A stretch of 64,000 bases of DNA from Melanopsichium pennsylvanicum (lineage: Eukaryota > Basidiomycota > Ustilaginomycetes > Ustilaginales), in the NCBI GenBank assembly GCA_900208305.1, contig OAPG01000018.1, positions 62,001 to 126,000 of the forward strand. Reading direction: 5' to 3'. The position numbers and the translations under genes are program-made. Shown here piece after piece: positions 11,101 to 20,295 of this stretch. The number at the start of each line of letters is the position of its first letter. Within the stretch, counting starts at the first letter, position 1. The notes beneath the pieces were generated by a model that worked only from the letters and a program-made list of their open reading frames with translations, was not told where the DNA came from and made no database searches.

Positions 11101-12814
11101 AATATTTACTGGCAAGGAAGATCCGGGAATAAGAAATCTCGGAGATTTAAAGCCACCGAAGGAGCCATCCTGGTTGGCAGCAGGTGGCAGAGTATGTAGT
11201 CATTGTTTTTTCCTGGTGTGACTGAGTGATCTCAGCAATCGACACAAGTACCATAGGGTATGCCATCGGCCTTGGCATCAATTGAATCGTTTCTAATCGC
11301 ATTTCGTTATTAAAGCTCTACTCGTATTGTAAGTTACTTGGGACTGTTCGAGTGAAAGCGAATAATACATACATTATCGATTTAGCAAGGTGACCCTTAA
11401 TTGCCAATATTCTGGCATCTGGTATGCTATCCGTAAGATTTGAGTCTAACGATTAATATTCGAGCGAAAGCCAGTCAGGCGTCGTAAAAGGATGATCAAG
11501 ATCAAATTCAGTCCATTAATTTGATCACGAAACAAAAGGGATCGGAAAGTCCCATGAGCAGCCACCGAGGAAGCTTTGTATAAGCTGCAGCTTTTCAGGG
11601 TTTTTGACAGTGGCTCTATCGAAGGTGCCTCTAAGACTTTCTCGGATGCGATCAGCCACCATGTATGGCTGCCCTACCTATGTCTGCCTGGTTTTTTGTA
11701 CGACTTTGACACTTCGACTTCTTAACACAGAACATCAAAACTTTGAGTCCTTTTTTTTCTGTTTTCAAGCGCGTCTGTTTAGCCCTAACTTGGACTTGAT
11801 GATTGGCTGCCTGCATTTATAGTTGTTTTCCAAGTTGTGATAGTGCAAGAACTAGTCTCGGAAACCACCCTAGAAAGGACAAAACGAAAAATGAGAATTG
11901 AAAAACCGGAAGAACTGGCAGGTGGGGTGGCTGCTCCACGAAAGCCACCCTGGCAATCAGCCACCCTCCGGAAGAAGGTGCATAGATGAGGCGATAGACT
12001 TTTCTCGTCTATTCATAGGAATCTGGGAATAGAAACCAAACCAGTAAGCCAGGCTGGATCGCATCAAGCTGGCTGAGCTATATTGCCACTCACGCCAAGT
12101 GGCAATTGACTGCTTTTATGGTGCGGACTACAAGTTAGGTACATTTTGAGCTGATGATTTTTCTGGCCAAGAGAAAATAGCTTCCAAAGGCAGGCAAGCA
12201 GCCAATGCAGCCACCTAACCAGCTAATCTAGTCATGTTAGAAGAATATCCGAAGCAGGTTCGAGCATTCATATGTCTAGCATCATATCGACGAGTGAAGT
12301 CCGTTCGGGCCAATAGCCCTCTCCGCCTCTCTCGGGCCGTCGCTGAAATCCGCAGTGAAGGCACGCGATTCTGCCCTGACAGCTGTTGGCTGAAGTCGAG
12401 GCAAAGTAGTTGTGACTAAGCCTTCTGTTGCAGGGTTGATTGAAACAGAAGTCATCTGCGCAATCACGAAATAGGGGAGGGCCGGGAGCTGTTTGTTAGG
12501 CAGGTTTGCCATGCGTGGGAAGCTGCGAATGGAGCGAGGAAAGCGAAGAGTGGCTGGGGATAGGCTTGTTGAAAGAGCTGAAAATCGCTGGATTGCGTGA
12601 GCTCTCGCAGCAGAGGCGAGACGAGATAGAAGAATACATGTTGATCTCGGGTGACAGCGGGTGTCGGATGACCGGCGCTGCCCACTAGCATCTCCAAAAC
12701 TGCTCATCAAGGGGTGGCGAATGACCTCTGCCGTTGCTTCAACTGCTTCCTGCCCTTCTGGTGCCTCTCGGGTGGCTTTCGGGTTGAGCCATACTGCTAA
12801 GTGTATGTTCTGAT
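8167..12814. other. Gene-poor region of 4.6 kb
   Basis: No gene recognised. Open frames at 8675-9034 (+) and 8597-8869 (-) overlap each other and match nothing known to me. From about 9.9 kb the sequence is less CpG-rich and carries recurrent GCCACC/GGTGGC boxes, including a shared CCGGGTGGCTTCT at about 9894 and 10255, and AAACCACCCTAGA at about 11074 and 11861. No tRNA, LTR or recognisable transposase was seen. It could be decayed mobile DNA or a long regulatory region. Confidence 0.55.
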
Positions 12815-13771
12815 TCACAGGTACCAAAAGTTGACACTTGCACTGGTGCTCAAGCTTTGTACGCAGTGGAACCAGCCCTGCGGAATGTAGACAACGTCGC
12901 CTGGACCAAGTTCGGTCACAAAGGCGTCATCTGACGCAAGAGCTTGTTGGAGGAGTGGACGATCCTCAGCTGGGCGGATGAGTTCCTGCTCCGAAGCGAT
13001 GGCAGAAGTATTGCGCTGCGGACCAGTTTTGTTGATGTATAGGCAAGGCGCCAGTTCCGGCGGAAAAAGATGAATGCGCTTACGGCCAACGACCTGTGCG
13101 AACAGGTTCTCATAAGGATCACGATGCAATGGGGTATAAGTGCCTGCTGGTCCAATCCAGACATTGCTGCGCCATTGCTCCTTAGCACCTTTGGGACCTG
13201 CCGTGGTGTGCGGCAAGCCTGGAGCCTCAGAGGCTAGAGAGGGGGATTTTGAGAGAAGGTCGTATTGTGCCAAATAGCCAACAGGCCGCTGCTGTTCAGC
13301 ATCTTGTCCGGCCTGCCAAGGGATCTTGTGCTGTATGAAGGCGTCGAGGAATAGGGCTGCGGAACAAGAATTATAGGCGAGGCAAATCTATAAGTGCTTC
13401 GTTCGATGCCTCTTGATGGCAGGAGATCGAGATTGTCGGTCGTGATCACGAAACGCTGGCAACTTACAGAACGGCAGTTCGATACGATCCCATTTGCTGG
13501 CACCTGCATTGTAGCCCGCGTTGCGGTGCGACACCTCGACTGGCACGATCAAGTTTTGCGTATCGGGCCTCTTGAGACCATCGAGCGTCTCTTGCCCATC
13601 AAATCCCAGGGTAGACCACGTCTTCAATGCTGGCCAGACGACCTTTTCGGAAGATTGCTCGGTCGTGAGGAGGCCTTGAAAATGCCCAGGACGCCTCGGA
13701 AGCTGGAAGTTCTGAACGAAGCGAGAAGTTGAGAGTCCGTTGCGCAGGGATACCAACGGTTTTACCGACAT
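12815..13771 (-). CDS. JmjC/cupin-8 domain oxygenase-like protein (two exons)
   Basis: Predicted Fe(II)/2-oxoglutarate-dependent hydroxylase or demethylase of the JmjC/cupin-8 group (relatives include JMJD5 and TYW5). Exon 1 is 13771-13468 and exon 2 13356-12815. The donor TTCT|GTAAGT and acceptor CCGCAG join in frame for 281 residues. The iron triad is visible: the HxD pair in PLHRDPYEN and the distal His in PQGWFHCVQS. A basic GRKRIHLF segment could hold the 2-oxoglutarate-binding residue, and NVWIGPAGT and LGPGDVVYIPQGW are typical of the barrel. The start is uncertain: an in-frame upstream codon at 13852 is possible but MSVKPLVS at 13771 is the clear ATG. The frame closes immediately after the final beta strand (VNFWYL), which is short but plausible. 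The substrate is unknown. Confidence 0.78.
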
Positions 13772-14434
13772 GGCAGGATCAAAGCTTTCGCTCTGCGTTG
13801 GTTGTAGTCGATGGACAAACGCCGAAGATCGCTGTTCCGAATAATTGTGCAAAGTGATGAGCTTAGACCCTGAGCCATCCCAGAACTAGTCAGGATCAGC
13901 TGCTTTTTTGACGTTTTGAGGTTTGACGCATGGAGAGTGGAGGTCAATTGGAAAGTTTGGGCATGTCGAATACATCTTCAGCGAGTGAGAAGGTTGAGCT
14001 CACTAGCGGCGCCGCACCGGCGTCTTTGACGAAGAGGTTCGAGCAGGAAAAAGAATAAATGTGACTATGTCCAGCACCATGCATAGCCGAATGATCGGCA
14101 ACCTTCCTGCAACCTTCCGGCAACCTTTCGGCTATCTGCCCAGCCTATTTCAAAGGGTCTCGAGGGAGGTAGACATAGCGCTGGAGTGCAGAAATCAACC
14201 AGCAATCGGCACACGCTGCTCTCAGAATCGGAAATTGTATATCAGTAGAGGAGTACATTCCGCCGATCAAGAAAGCCCTAAAAATACAATGTAAAGAAGA
14301 TTAAAAGTCTGCGAGTGACGGCATCAAGCAGTCTAAATTTTGATACCACTTCCAACAGCAATAGCTTATTTATCCGTGACTGACACGAAGCAGGCGACTC
14401 AATGCAAAAGAAGAGTGTCGAGGTTTGCAAAGCT
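13772..14434. other. Intergenic region, permease 3' flank to JmjC 5' flank
   Basis: No gene seen. Short open frames in it have no recognisable motifs. It should hold the JmjC gene promoter and the permease terminator. Confidence 0.6.
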
Positions 14435-16189
14435 TTACATCATCCAGTCCCAAACACGGCTGAGAGTCGAACGGTTCTTCTGAGCCTCCTTGATTTTCTC
14501 ATCCTCCTCATTCTCGTCGATTTGCCTGCGGCCAGTTTCAAAGTCCATGGAGGAGAGACTGACGAACTTGGTCTTGTGGTAAAACTTCCAGCCGAGCCAA
14601 AGGACGAAGAACAGGGGAATGCAGATGTAGGTGGTGACGAAGGTACTGGTGCTCCATTGACCATTGAGGAAGACCGTGAACCCGGCGAAGATGAGCACAA
14701 TGATGAGGAAGACAATACCGAAGTACGTCAGGTAGGGCTGAAAGGGGGCAGTGTAAGGAAGAGTGCTACGAGGGATGCCATGAAACTTGAGACCGTGGTA
14801 GAAGCGAGCATAGGTACAGAGGATGATGATCCAGGCAATAATGACGGAGACTGCACTGACTGCGTAGAGATAGTCAAAAGTCTGCTGGGCACCGCCGGAT
14901 CCGCACGAAAGATAGGCGAGAGGACCGAAGAGCGAAGTAGCCGCGAGAGCCCAGACGGGAAGACCGGCCTTGGTGCACTTGCGAAGGAGACCAGGTGCTT
15001 TGTGCTCGAGAGCAAGTGCATATAGAGTCCTGGACGACGCGTAGAGGTCCGAGTTGGCTGCAGACCAAGTTACAGTCAATAAAACGGCGTTGATTATGCT
15101 GGGAAGGGACTTGATACCTGCTCGCGATATGGCCAAGACAAAGGGAGATGCGCTTGCGTCGCTGCTGCCATTGAGGAGATTTGGGTCATTGTAAGGGACA
15201 ACCAGTCCAACCATGAAAATAGCAAGGACGTAGAAAAGGAGAATACGCCAGAAGACGCGCTTGATAGCCTTGGGGACGTTCTTGCGAGGGTTTTCGGCCT
15301 CACCGACGGCGACTCCGATGATCTCGGTTCCTGCGAATGAGTAGGCACTTTGGATGAAGGTGCACCAGAACGCGAGGAAGCGGCCGAAAGAGCCGCTGAT
15401 GCCGCCTACAGGCTGGCCGGTAGCAGGATCGGGCGTCCAGAAGAGCTGAGCCATGGGACCAGGGTTCTTCCAATAGCGGAAGCCGATTCGATCGCCACTG
15501 GGACCTCCGCCAAGGTCGATGACGAGCGAGGTGATGATGAGGACGATGATGGCAACGACCTTGATGAGGCAGAACCAGAACTCTGTCTCGCCATAGTACT
15601 TGACACCGAGAGCATTGACACCGATGACGAGGACGAGAAGGATCGAAATCCATACGGCTGGGTTGATGTGCTGATCGACGTCCCAGTACTGAATGATGAT
15701 TGCAGAGGCGGAAATTTCAGTTGGGATGGTGATGCCGTAAGAGTACCAGTAGGTCCAACCGAGCGCGAAACCGAGGGAAGGATCAAGGAAACGAGTGGCG
15801 TGGTGAGTGAAGCCACCAGGAACAGCGAGGAGCGTGCTGACTTCACCGAGGGCGACCATCATAGAGTAGACGACAACACCCATAATCATGTAGGCGATCA
15901 AAGTGCTGACGGGACCGGCGGTAGCCAAGGAAGAGCCGAGACCGACGAAAAGACCGGTACCGATGGTGCCGCCAAGGGCGATCATGGAAAGATGCCTCTG
16001 TTTGAGATTACGTTGAACCTGACCATCGGAGGAATGCTCAGCCATGCCCAGACGCTCGAGAGCGGCGGTGTCCTGATTGGTGGAGTCCTTGTCCATGTGA
16101 TCGGACGAGGGGTAATAGCTCTTCTCCATATCGGGCTCCATATCGGGAGAGAGGGCGGCCACAGCAATGGCGTCGTTGGTAGGGGCCAT
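14435..16189 (-). CDS. Amino-acid permease, YAT/APC family
   Basis: Plasma-membrane proton-coupled amino-acid importer with about 12 hydrophobic segments, single exon, 584 residues. The signature region after the cytoplasmic N terminus reads LKQRHLSMIALGGTIGTGLF, as in yeast Gap1/Dip5/Lyp1. SAFSFAGTE-like (SAYSFAGTE), GEAENPRKNVPKAI and SAANSDLYASSRTLYALA are further hallmarks of the YAT subfamily. The start MAPTNDAI at 16189 is preferred over an upstream in-frame extension, because the N terminus then matches the usual soluble tail rich in acidic and serine residues (a likely target for ubiquitin-dependent endocytosis). Substrate specificity cannot be assigned from sequence alone. Confidence 0.93.
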   Translation of the reverse strand: MAPTNDAIAVAALSPDMEPDMEKSYYPSSDHMDKDSTNQDTAALERLGMAEHSSDGQVQRNLKQRHLSMIALGGTIGTGLFVGLGSSLATAGPVSTLIAYMIMGVVVYSMMVALGEVSTLLAVPGGFTHHATRFLDPSLGFALGWTYWYSYGITIPTEISASAIIIQYWDVDQHINPAVWISILLVLVIGVNALGVKYYGETEFWFCLIKVVAIIVLIITSLVIDLGGGPSGDRIGFRYWKNPGPMAQLFWTPDPATGQPVGGISGSFGRFLAFWCTFIQSAYSFAGTEIIGVAVGEAENPRKNVPKAIKRVFWRILLFYVLAIFMVGLVVPYNDPNLLNGSSDASASPFVLAISRAGIKSLPSIINAVLLTVTWSAANSDLYASSRTLYALALEHKAPGLLRKCTKAGLPVWALAATSLFGPLAYLSCGSGGAQQTFDYLYAVSAVSVIIAWIIILCTYARFYHGLKFHGIPRSTLPYTAPFQPYLTYFGIVFLIIVLIFAGFTVFLNGQWSTSTFVTTYICIPLFFVLWLGWKFYHKTKFVSLSSMDFETGRRQIDENEEDEKIKEAQKNRSTLSRVWDWMM

Positions 16190-17609
16190 TGTGGAGGGTG
16201 GAGAGTGCACTCGGCGATCGAGCAGAGTGGATGAGAGCCGGGAGAAGATAGAAGAGAATGGGTGGATGAGAAAGCAAAGGAGGATGGTGAACAAGAAGGA
16301 TGAGTATATGTTGGTTCGGCGAAAAGCCGAGTGGAGCAATGGTGTGACAGTAGGAAAAATTTGAGCTCAAACGACGAAAAATACAAGAGGAAGAAGAGAG
16401 CAAAGGTTTTGATAGGCATTGAGCTCGAATGTCAAAGACCGCACTTTCATCCGTGCCGCCTTCCGCTGCTTTGCGCAGGAGAGCTAGCGTTCCTACTGTA
16501 GTCAGGGCGAAGGGCGAAGGGCGAAGCACTTGTCCAAATGAACGAGCGAGGGTATAACGAGATTCTTCTTTTAGTGTGGCGGCGAGAGAGAGCCAGGCCA
16601 ATTTGGGACATGACTCGTTCAGAAGCGCAGGACAAGGCTGACGCTCCTGATGTGATTCGATTGCAAACGGAAGAACAGACTCATGGTTCCGAATCAAGTC
16701 AAGTGATAGGAGGAGCTCAATAATTGGACAAAGATAAGCAAAGTCGAACTCAAAAAGGAGTTGAGCTCACTCGATACTCTGTGTATATCACGGCGGCTTC
16801 CTCCGTTGCACAGAACAAGCGTTCCTACATGAGCCAATGTGATGGTGTGGAAGCATGCTGCGAGGTTAAAATTTATTTTTACCGCGGCAGCGCATATGTA
16901 CAACAAATAGATACTCGCCAGATCGGAGAATTGATGCGGCAGGTCCAACCATTCACCCCACTCACCTGAGCGTTGTGATTGCAGGTACATTCAACAAAAT
17001 AAAATCATTTTTTTTTTTAATGATTAAAACGGGAAATTTGCCGATGTCGCTCACACGACTGTCACAAATAAAGAAGAAGGCGGCGTGACTCAACATCTCT
17101 ACCTGCCTCTTGTTTCGACAGCTTGAGTTTCGATTTCTGGTTCAGTTTCAGTTTCAAAATTTTATTCAAATTAAAACTCGAAATCGATGCGTTTTTCCAA
17201 GCATTTTCGGACTTGGCGGCCATCATCTGTGCTTCCTCGTTGGACATCATCGCTCAACCTCCGATGGTCTCCAGGGATACTGCAGAAGAAGTTGTCGGCA
17301 GCTTTGGCAGGCTAATTGCCTGCAACACTTGCACTTCTTACTTCTTCACCTACGAGGAGGCTGCCTTGCCAAAAATGCATTGATTCGAGCGTCGGCCGAA
17401 AACGAAGCTGGCAATAAAATTAGTCAGTGTTACATAATCACTAAAGCTCCACTTGGGACCCTGCAGTAATAACATGTCGGGCTGAGCACCCTCTCTCTCA
17501 CACCTGCTAATGTCGTTGATGTCCCGACTGAAGTGTCATCTACCACTACCTCAAATGGTCCACAGAGCGCAGCATAACACCTCGCTAGCGCTTCACTCGC
17601 TTCTCCATC
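16190..17609. other. Divergent intergenic region, permease and SPP2
   Basis: This 1.4-kb region sits between divergently transcribed genes, so it should contain both promoters. A T-run flanked by AATCATT/AATGATT near 17004-17026 can form a hairpin. A small open frame at 17123-17383 (+) lacks homology I can recognise. No RNA gene seen. Confidence 0.6.
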
Positions 17610-18884
17610 ATGGTCAACATCTTCAAAGGCGACCTTGCAAAGTCGAGCTCTAGGCCGCGTGCCTTTGACATTTCAGACGATGAAGATGATGCCAACCGCC
17701 TGACTGGCCGGCACGAACAGATCGTCTCGTTCGGCCGCGATGGTGCGCACGGCTCAACACGCTCGCCTCCTACTCTCGCACCGCGGGTCATTCCAGTCAC
17801 CTCCAACCTCGATTGGCGAAAAGATCGCAAGCAGCGTCTCGGCATGGCCTCCAACCTTCAAGCACTCGGTCCTCTCGTGTCCATGCGACGTGCTGGTTCC
17901 TCTGCCGTTCCCGAATCAAATGCTTCCTTTTCCACCGACAAAGAGCTGAATACAGACGCTATCAACACGGAAGCGCACAAAAGTGGGTTGGAATTCCGGA
18001 GGGCGAAGACACGGAACATCGAGCCGATAGGCGATAGCTCACTCAATGCTGTTCCGGCCCAGGATCCATCCTCAGCAGCATCTGCAGCTTCAGCTCCACC
18101 AGGAACAGACATCGACACAGAGGCGCTAAGGGCTTTACTAACAGGCGAAGGAGCAGGCAACCATCATATGGGCCAACCTCTCGTCATTCCGCAGGAACTC
18201 GAATCCGAGATGCTTCAACATGATATCGGGTCTCGACCAGAAGCACCTACACTTGACGACTATGCAGCAACTCCTATCGACCAATTCGGCATGGCGCTTC
18301 TTCGCGGAATGGGCTGGAACGAAGGCACGGGAGCGGGAAAAGGTGGAAAGGGTCCGCAGCAGGCTGCCGAGCCCAAGAAGCGTGCAGCCTTGCTTGGTCT
18401 CGGCGCAAAGGAAAGACCTGCCGGATCCTCTGGCCTGGCCTCATTATCTGCATCACGCGGTCACCGACCCAAAGACAAGCGCGACTACAAGTATGTTCCC
18501 GTTGCAAAGGGAGGCAGTCAGAATACTTCGAATGGCCAATCAGAAACGTTCGAGCCGTGCTCACGAGGTGACAGGCCTAGAGATACATGCTCGTCCCGCA
18601 ACGAGAGGAAGCACACGGATGACCGACATTCAAGCTCACGGCAAGGCTCTTTACGCCACGAGCTTTCACACTCTTCTCATAGACCGCGCTCCCGAAGCCC
18701 TAGAGCAAGCAGACACGATGACAGAGAACGCCAGCGTGACCGTCGCAGAGACAAGAGAGACAGCGAGGGGCTTTCGCATGGCTCATCAAGATCAGCGTAT
18801 GATCGCAGGTCTGATCGAGATAGGTCTGACCGTGACCCACCTGCTCGTTCCAGAGACGACAGACGCAGAGATCGCCGCCGATAA
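17610..18884 (+). CDS. SPP2: Spp2/GPKOW-like G-patch pre-mRNA splicing factor
   Basis: Nuclear spliceosome component. Spp2 recruits and activates the DEAH helicase Prp2 through its G-patch before the first catalytic step. It is a single exon of 424 residues. The N terminus has the family's short conserved start (FKGDLAKSS). The Spp2-type G-patch lies at about residues 225-275: PIDQFGMALLRGMGWNEGTG followed by GKGG, with a conserved downstream YKYVPV. The C-terminal about 120 residues are an arginine/serine/aspartate-rich tail ending in RRDRRR, as in SR-related splicing proteins. The ATG at 17610 follows TCCATC and fits the conserved N terminus. The next gene starts 255 bp downstream on the same strand. 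The call is confident from the G-patch sequence and overall layout. Confidence 0.9.
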   Translation: MVNIFKGDLAKSSSRPRAFDISDDEDDANRLTGRHEQIVSFGRDGAHGSTRSPPTLAPRVIPVTSNLDWRKDRKQRLGMASNLQALGPLVSMRRAGSSAVPESNASFSTDKELNTDAINTEAHKSGLEFRRAKTRNIEPIGDSSLNAVPAQDPSSAASAASAPPGTDIDTEALRALLTGEGAGNHHMGQPLVIPQELESEMLQHDIGSRPEAPTLDDYAATPIDQFGMALLRGMGWNEGTGAGKGGKGPQQAAEPKKRAALLGLGAKERPAGSSGLASLSASRGHRPKDKRDYKYVPVAKGGSQNTSNGQSETFEPCSRGDRPRDTCSSRNERKHTDDRHSSSRQGSLRHELSHSSHRPRSRSPRASRHDDRERQRDRRRDKRDSEGLSHGSSRSAYDRRSDRDRSDRDPPARSRDDRRRDRRR

Positions 18885-19139
18885 CGTGAATCGTCGTGTG
18901 ATCTTGACTGATTGCAGGCTGCACAAATAGACAACAGTGAAATGAAATGTATACCCAAAGTCTTGCTGTCGTCGTTCAAAGTCTGTGATAGAAAGGTGCA
19001 AATTGTTGATGAATGAGAAGCATCCTTCGTTTCGCGAGACGCGCGACACGCTTCAGCTCGTCTGAAACTGACAACCGTCGAAAGTGCCCGCGGTGAAGAC
19101 CGTTTTGATCGCCGTCCAGGCTTGCACAGGAAGCTCCGC

Positions 19140-20186
19140 ATGAACCCCGCTTTTAATATGTCTCGTCTAATCACTTGCCCTCTTCTTATCCCAAAAGAAC
19201 GTCAGCGTTTCTTATCTACACACCATAATATCGTCACTAGAGACGAAATGAGGCAGGACAATTTTTCCCTTGCCCATGTCGGCGACCAGCTCGAGGCATG
19301 GTCGCGATCCCCTTTGCATCCCACGCTGCTCCCCGTTGGAGCTCTATCTCTTATACACGCAGCCAGGGTCAGCCATGCAACTCGACAAGTTGCTGGTAGC
19401 CACGAGAGCCGTCTTGGCCTGTGGCAGGGTCTCCTTTTAAATCAAATTCTGATGTTTGGAGGTGTAGTGATCAGCGGCATGCTGCTGGGCATCGCTTCGC
19501 CGCTGCTGGTTGCTTGGCCCGTGATATTATTGTATGGAGGCGTGCACGTGCTGCTAGATGTTACACCTTTTGGGAAATTGCTGTTGGACGCACAGGATGT
19601 GGAAGTTGTGGGGATCTTGATGGACCTCTCGTTCGCGCTGCTCGACGGCGTCCTCCGAGCTGAAGGCATCGTCGACCTCGGCGTCGAACTTGTACGCAAG
19701 CATCCCTCGCCAGAGCTCGCAAGCTCAGTCTCGGCCGCCCTGATCAACTCGGCCATCATCGGTGGCGGCGTGCCTCTTCTCATCGACCTTTTCAGGCTCG
19801 ACTCTTCCTCAGGCGAGTGGGGCATTCGAAGCCCATCGTGGGCAAAGGACCCTTTCAGTGGAACCAACGATATTTTTAGCGCACTCTTCCTTGGGTACGT
19901 CTACTTGACCCTAACCGACCCGGCTCTTGCTCACTCCCCCATCTTTGGCGGAGTAGCCCAACAGCTCGGCGTCGGAGCGATGAGCAATAGGGACGTTCGC
20001 ACATTCTGCTCCTTGCTGCTCGGAGGAGTCTTGCTCGCTGAGAAGGCAGTCAAGCTTTCGAACGAGGCCAGACCAGTGAAGCTCAAGCCCACCTTGAAGC
20101 CCATTGCTGCCAGAGATGGCAGCGCCAACGCCAACGCCAACGAAAGCAACAGGAAGACTAAACAGGCTTCACGTAAGAAGCAATAG
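19140..20186 (+). CDS. Small multi-pass membrane protein, TRIC-like layout (tentative)
   Basis: Single exon, up to 348 residues. Hydrophobic segments occur at roughly residues 65-85, 105-150, 160-180, 205-230, 245-265 and 290-310, followed by a Lys/Arg/Asn-rich tail containing a short ANANAN run. The order of features (SP in the first helix region, a GG pair in helix two, a central helix with a basic loop, then a W-x-P/PF loop) recalls TRIC-type intracellular cation channels, but I see no diagnostic KEV/RxxxG signature, so this is only a suggestion. The basic hydroxylated N terminus (from ATG 19140) could act as a mitochondrial presequence; an alternative start at 19248 (MRQDNFSL) would remove it. 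It ends 109 bp from the convergent TAPT1-like gene. Function unknown. Confidence 0.7.
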   Translation: MNPAFNMSRLITCPLLIPKERQRFLSTHHNIVTRDEMRQDNFSLAHVGDQLEAWSRSPLHPTLLPVGALSLIHAARVSHATRQVAGSHESRLGLWQGLLLNQILMFGGVVISGMLLGIASPLLVAWPVILLYGGVHVLLDVTPFGKLLLDAQDVEVVGILMDLSFALLDGVLRAEGIVDLGVELVRKHPSPELASSVSAALINSAIIGGGVPLLIDLFRLDSSSGEWGIRSPSWAKDPFSGTNDIFSALFLGYVYLTLTDPALAHSPIFGGVAQQLGVGAMSNRDVRTFCSLLLGGVLLAEKAVKLSNEARPVKLKPTLKPIAARDGSANANANESNRKTKQASRKKQ

Positions 20187-20295
20187 AATTCACCGCTGTA
20201 CCCAATCTCAGTCGACTCATTAAACGCACAGCCTAGAAAGAGCCATAGAACGGCAGATGCCTAGTTTTGTTGACATTGCTCTGCAACTGACCAGA

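Noticed and set aside
15350..16234. 294-codon open frame opposite the amino-acid permease
   Set aside because: Acidic/glycine low-complexity translation typical of an antisense shadow over membrane-protein codons.
17123..17383. Small open frame between permease and SPP2
   Set aside because: No homology that I recognise; the opposite strand is equally open.
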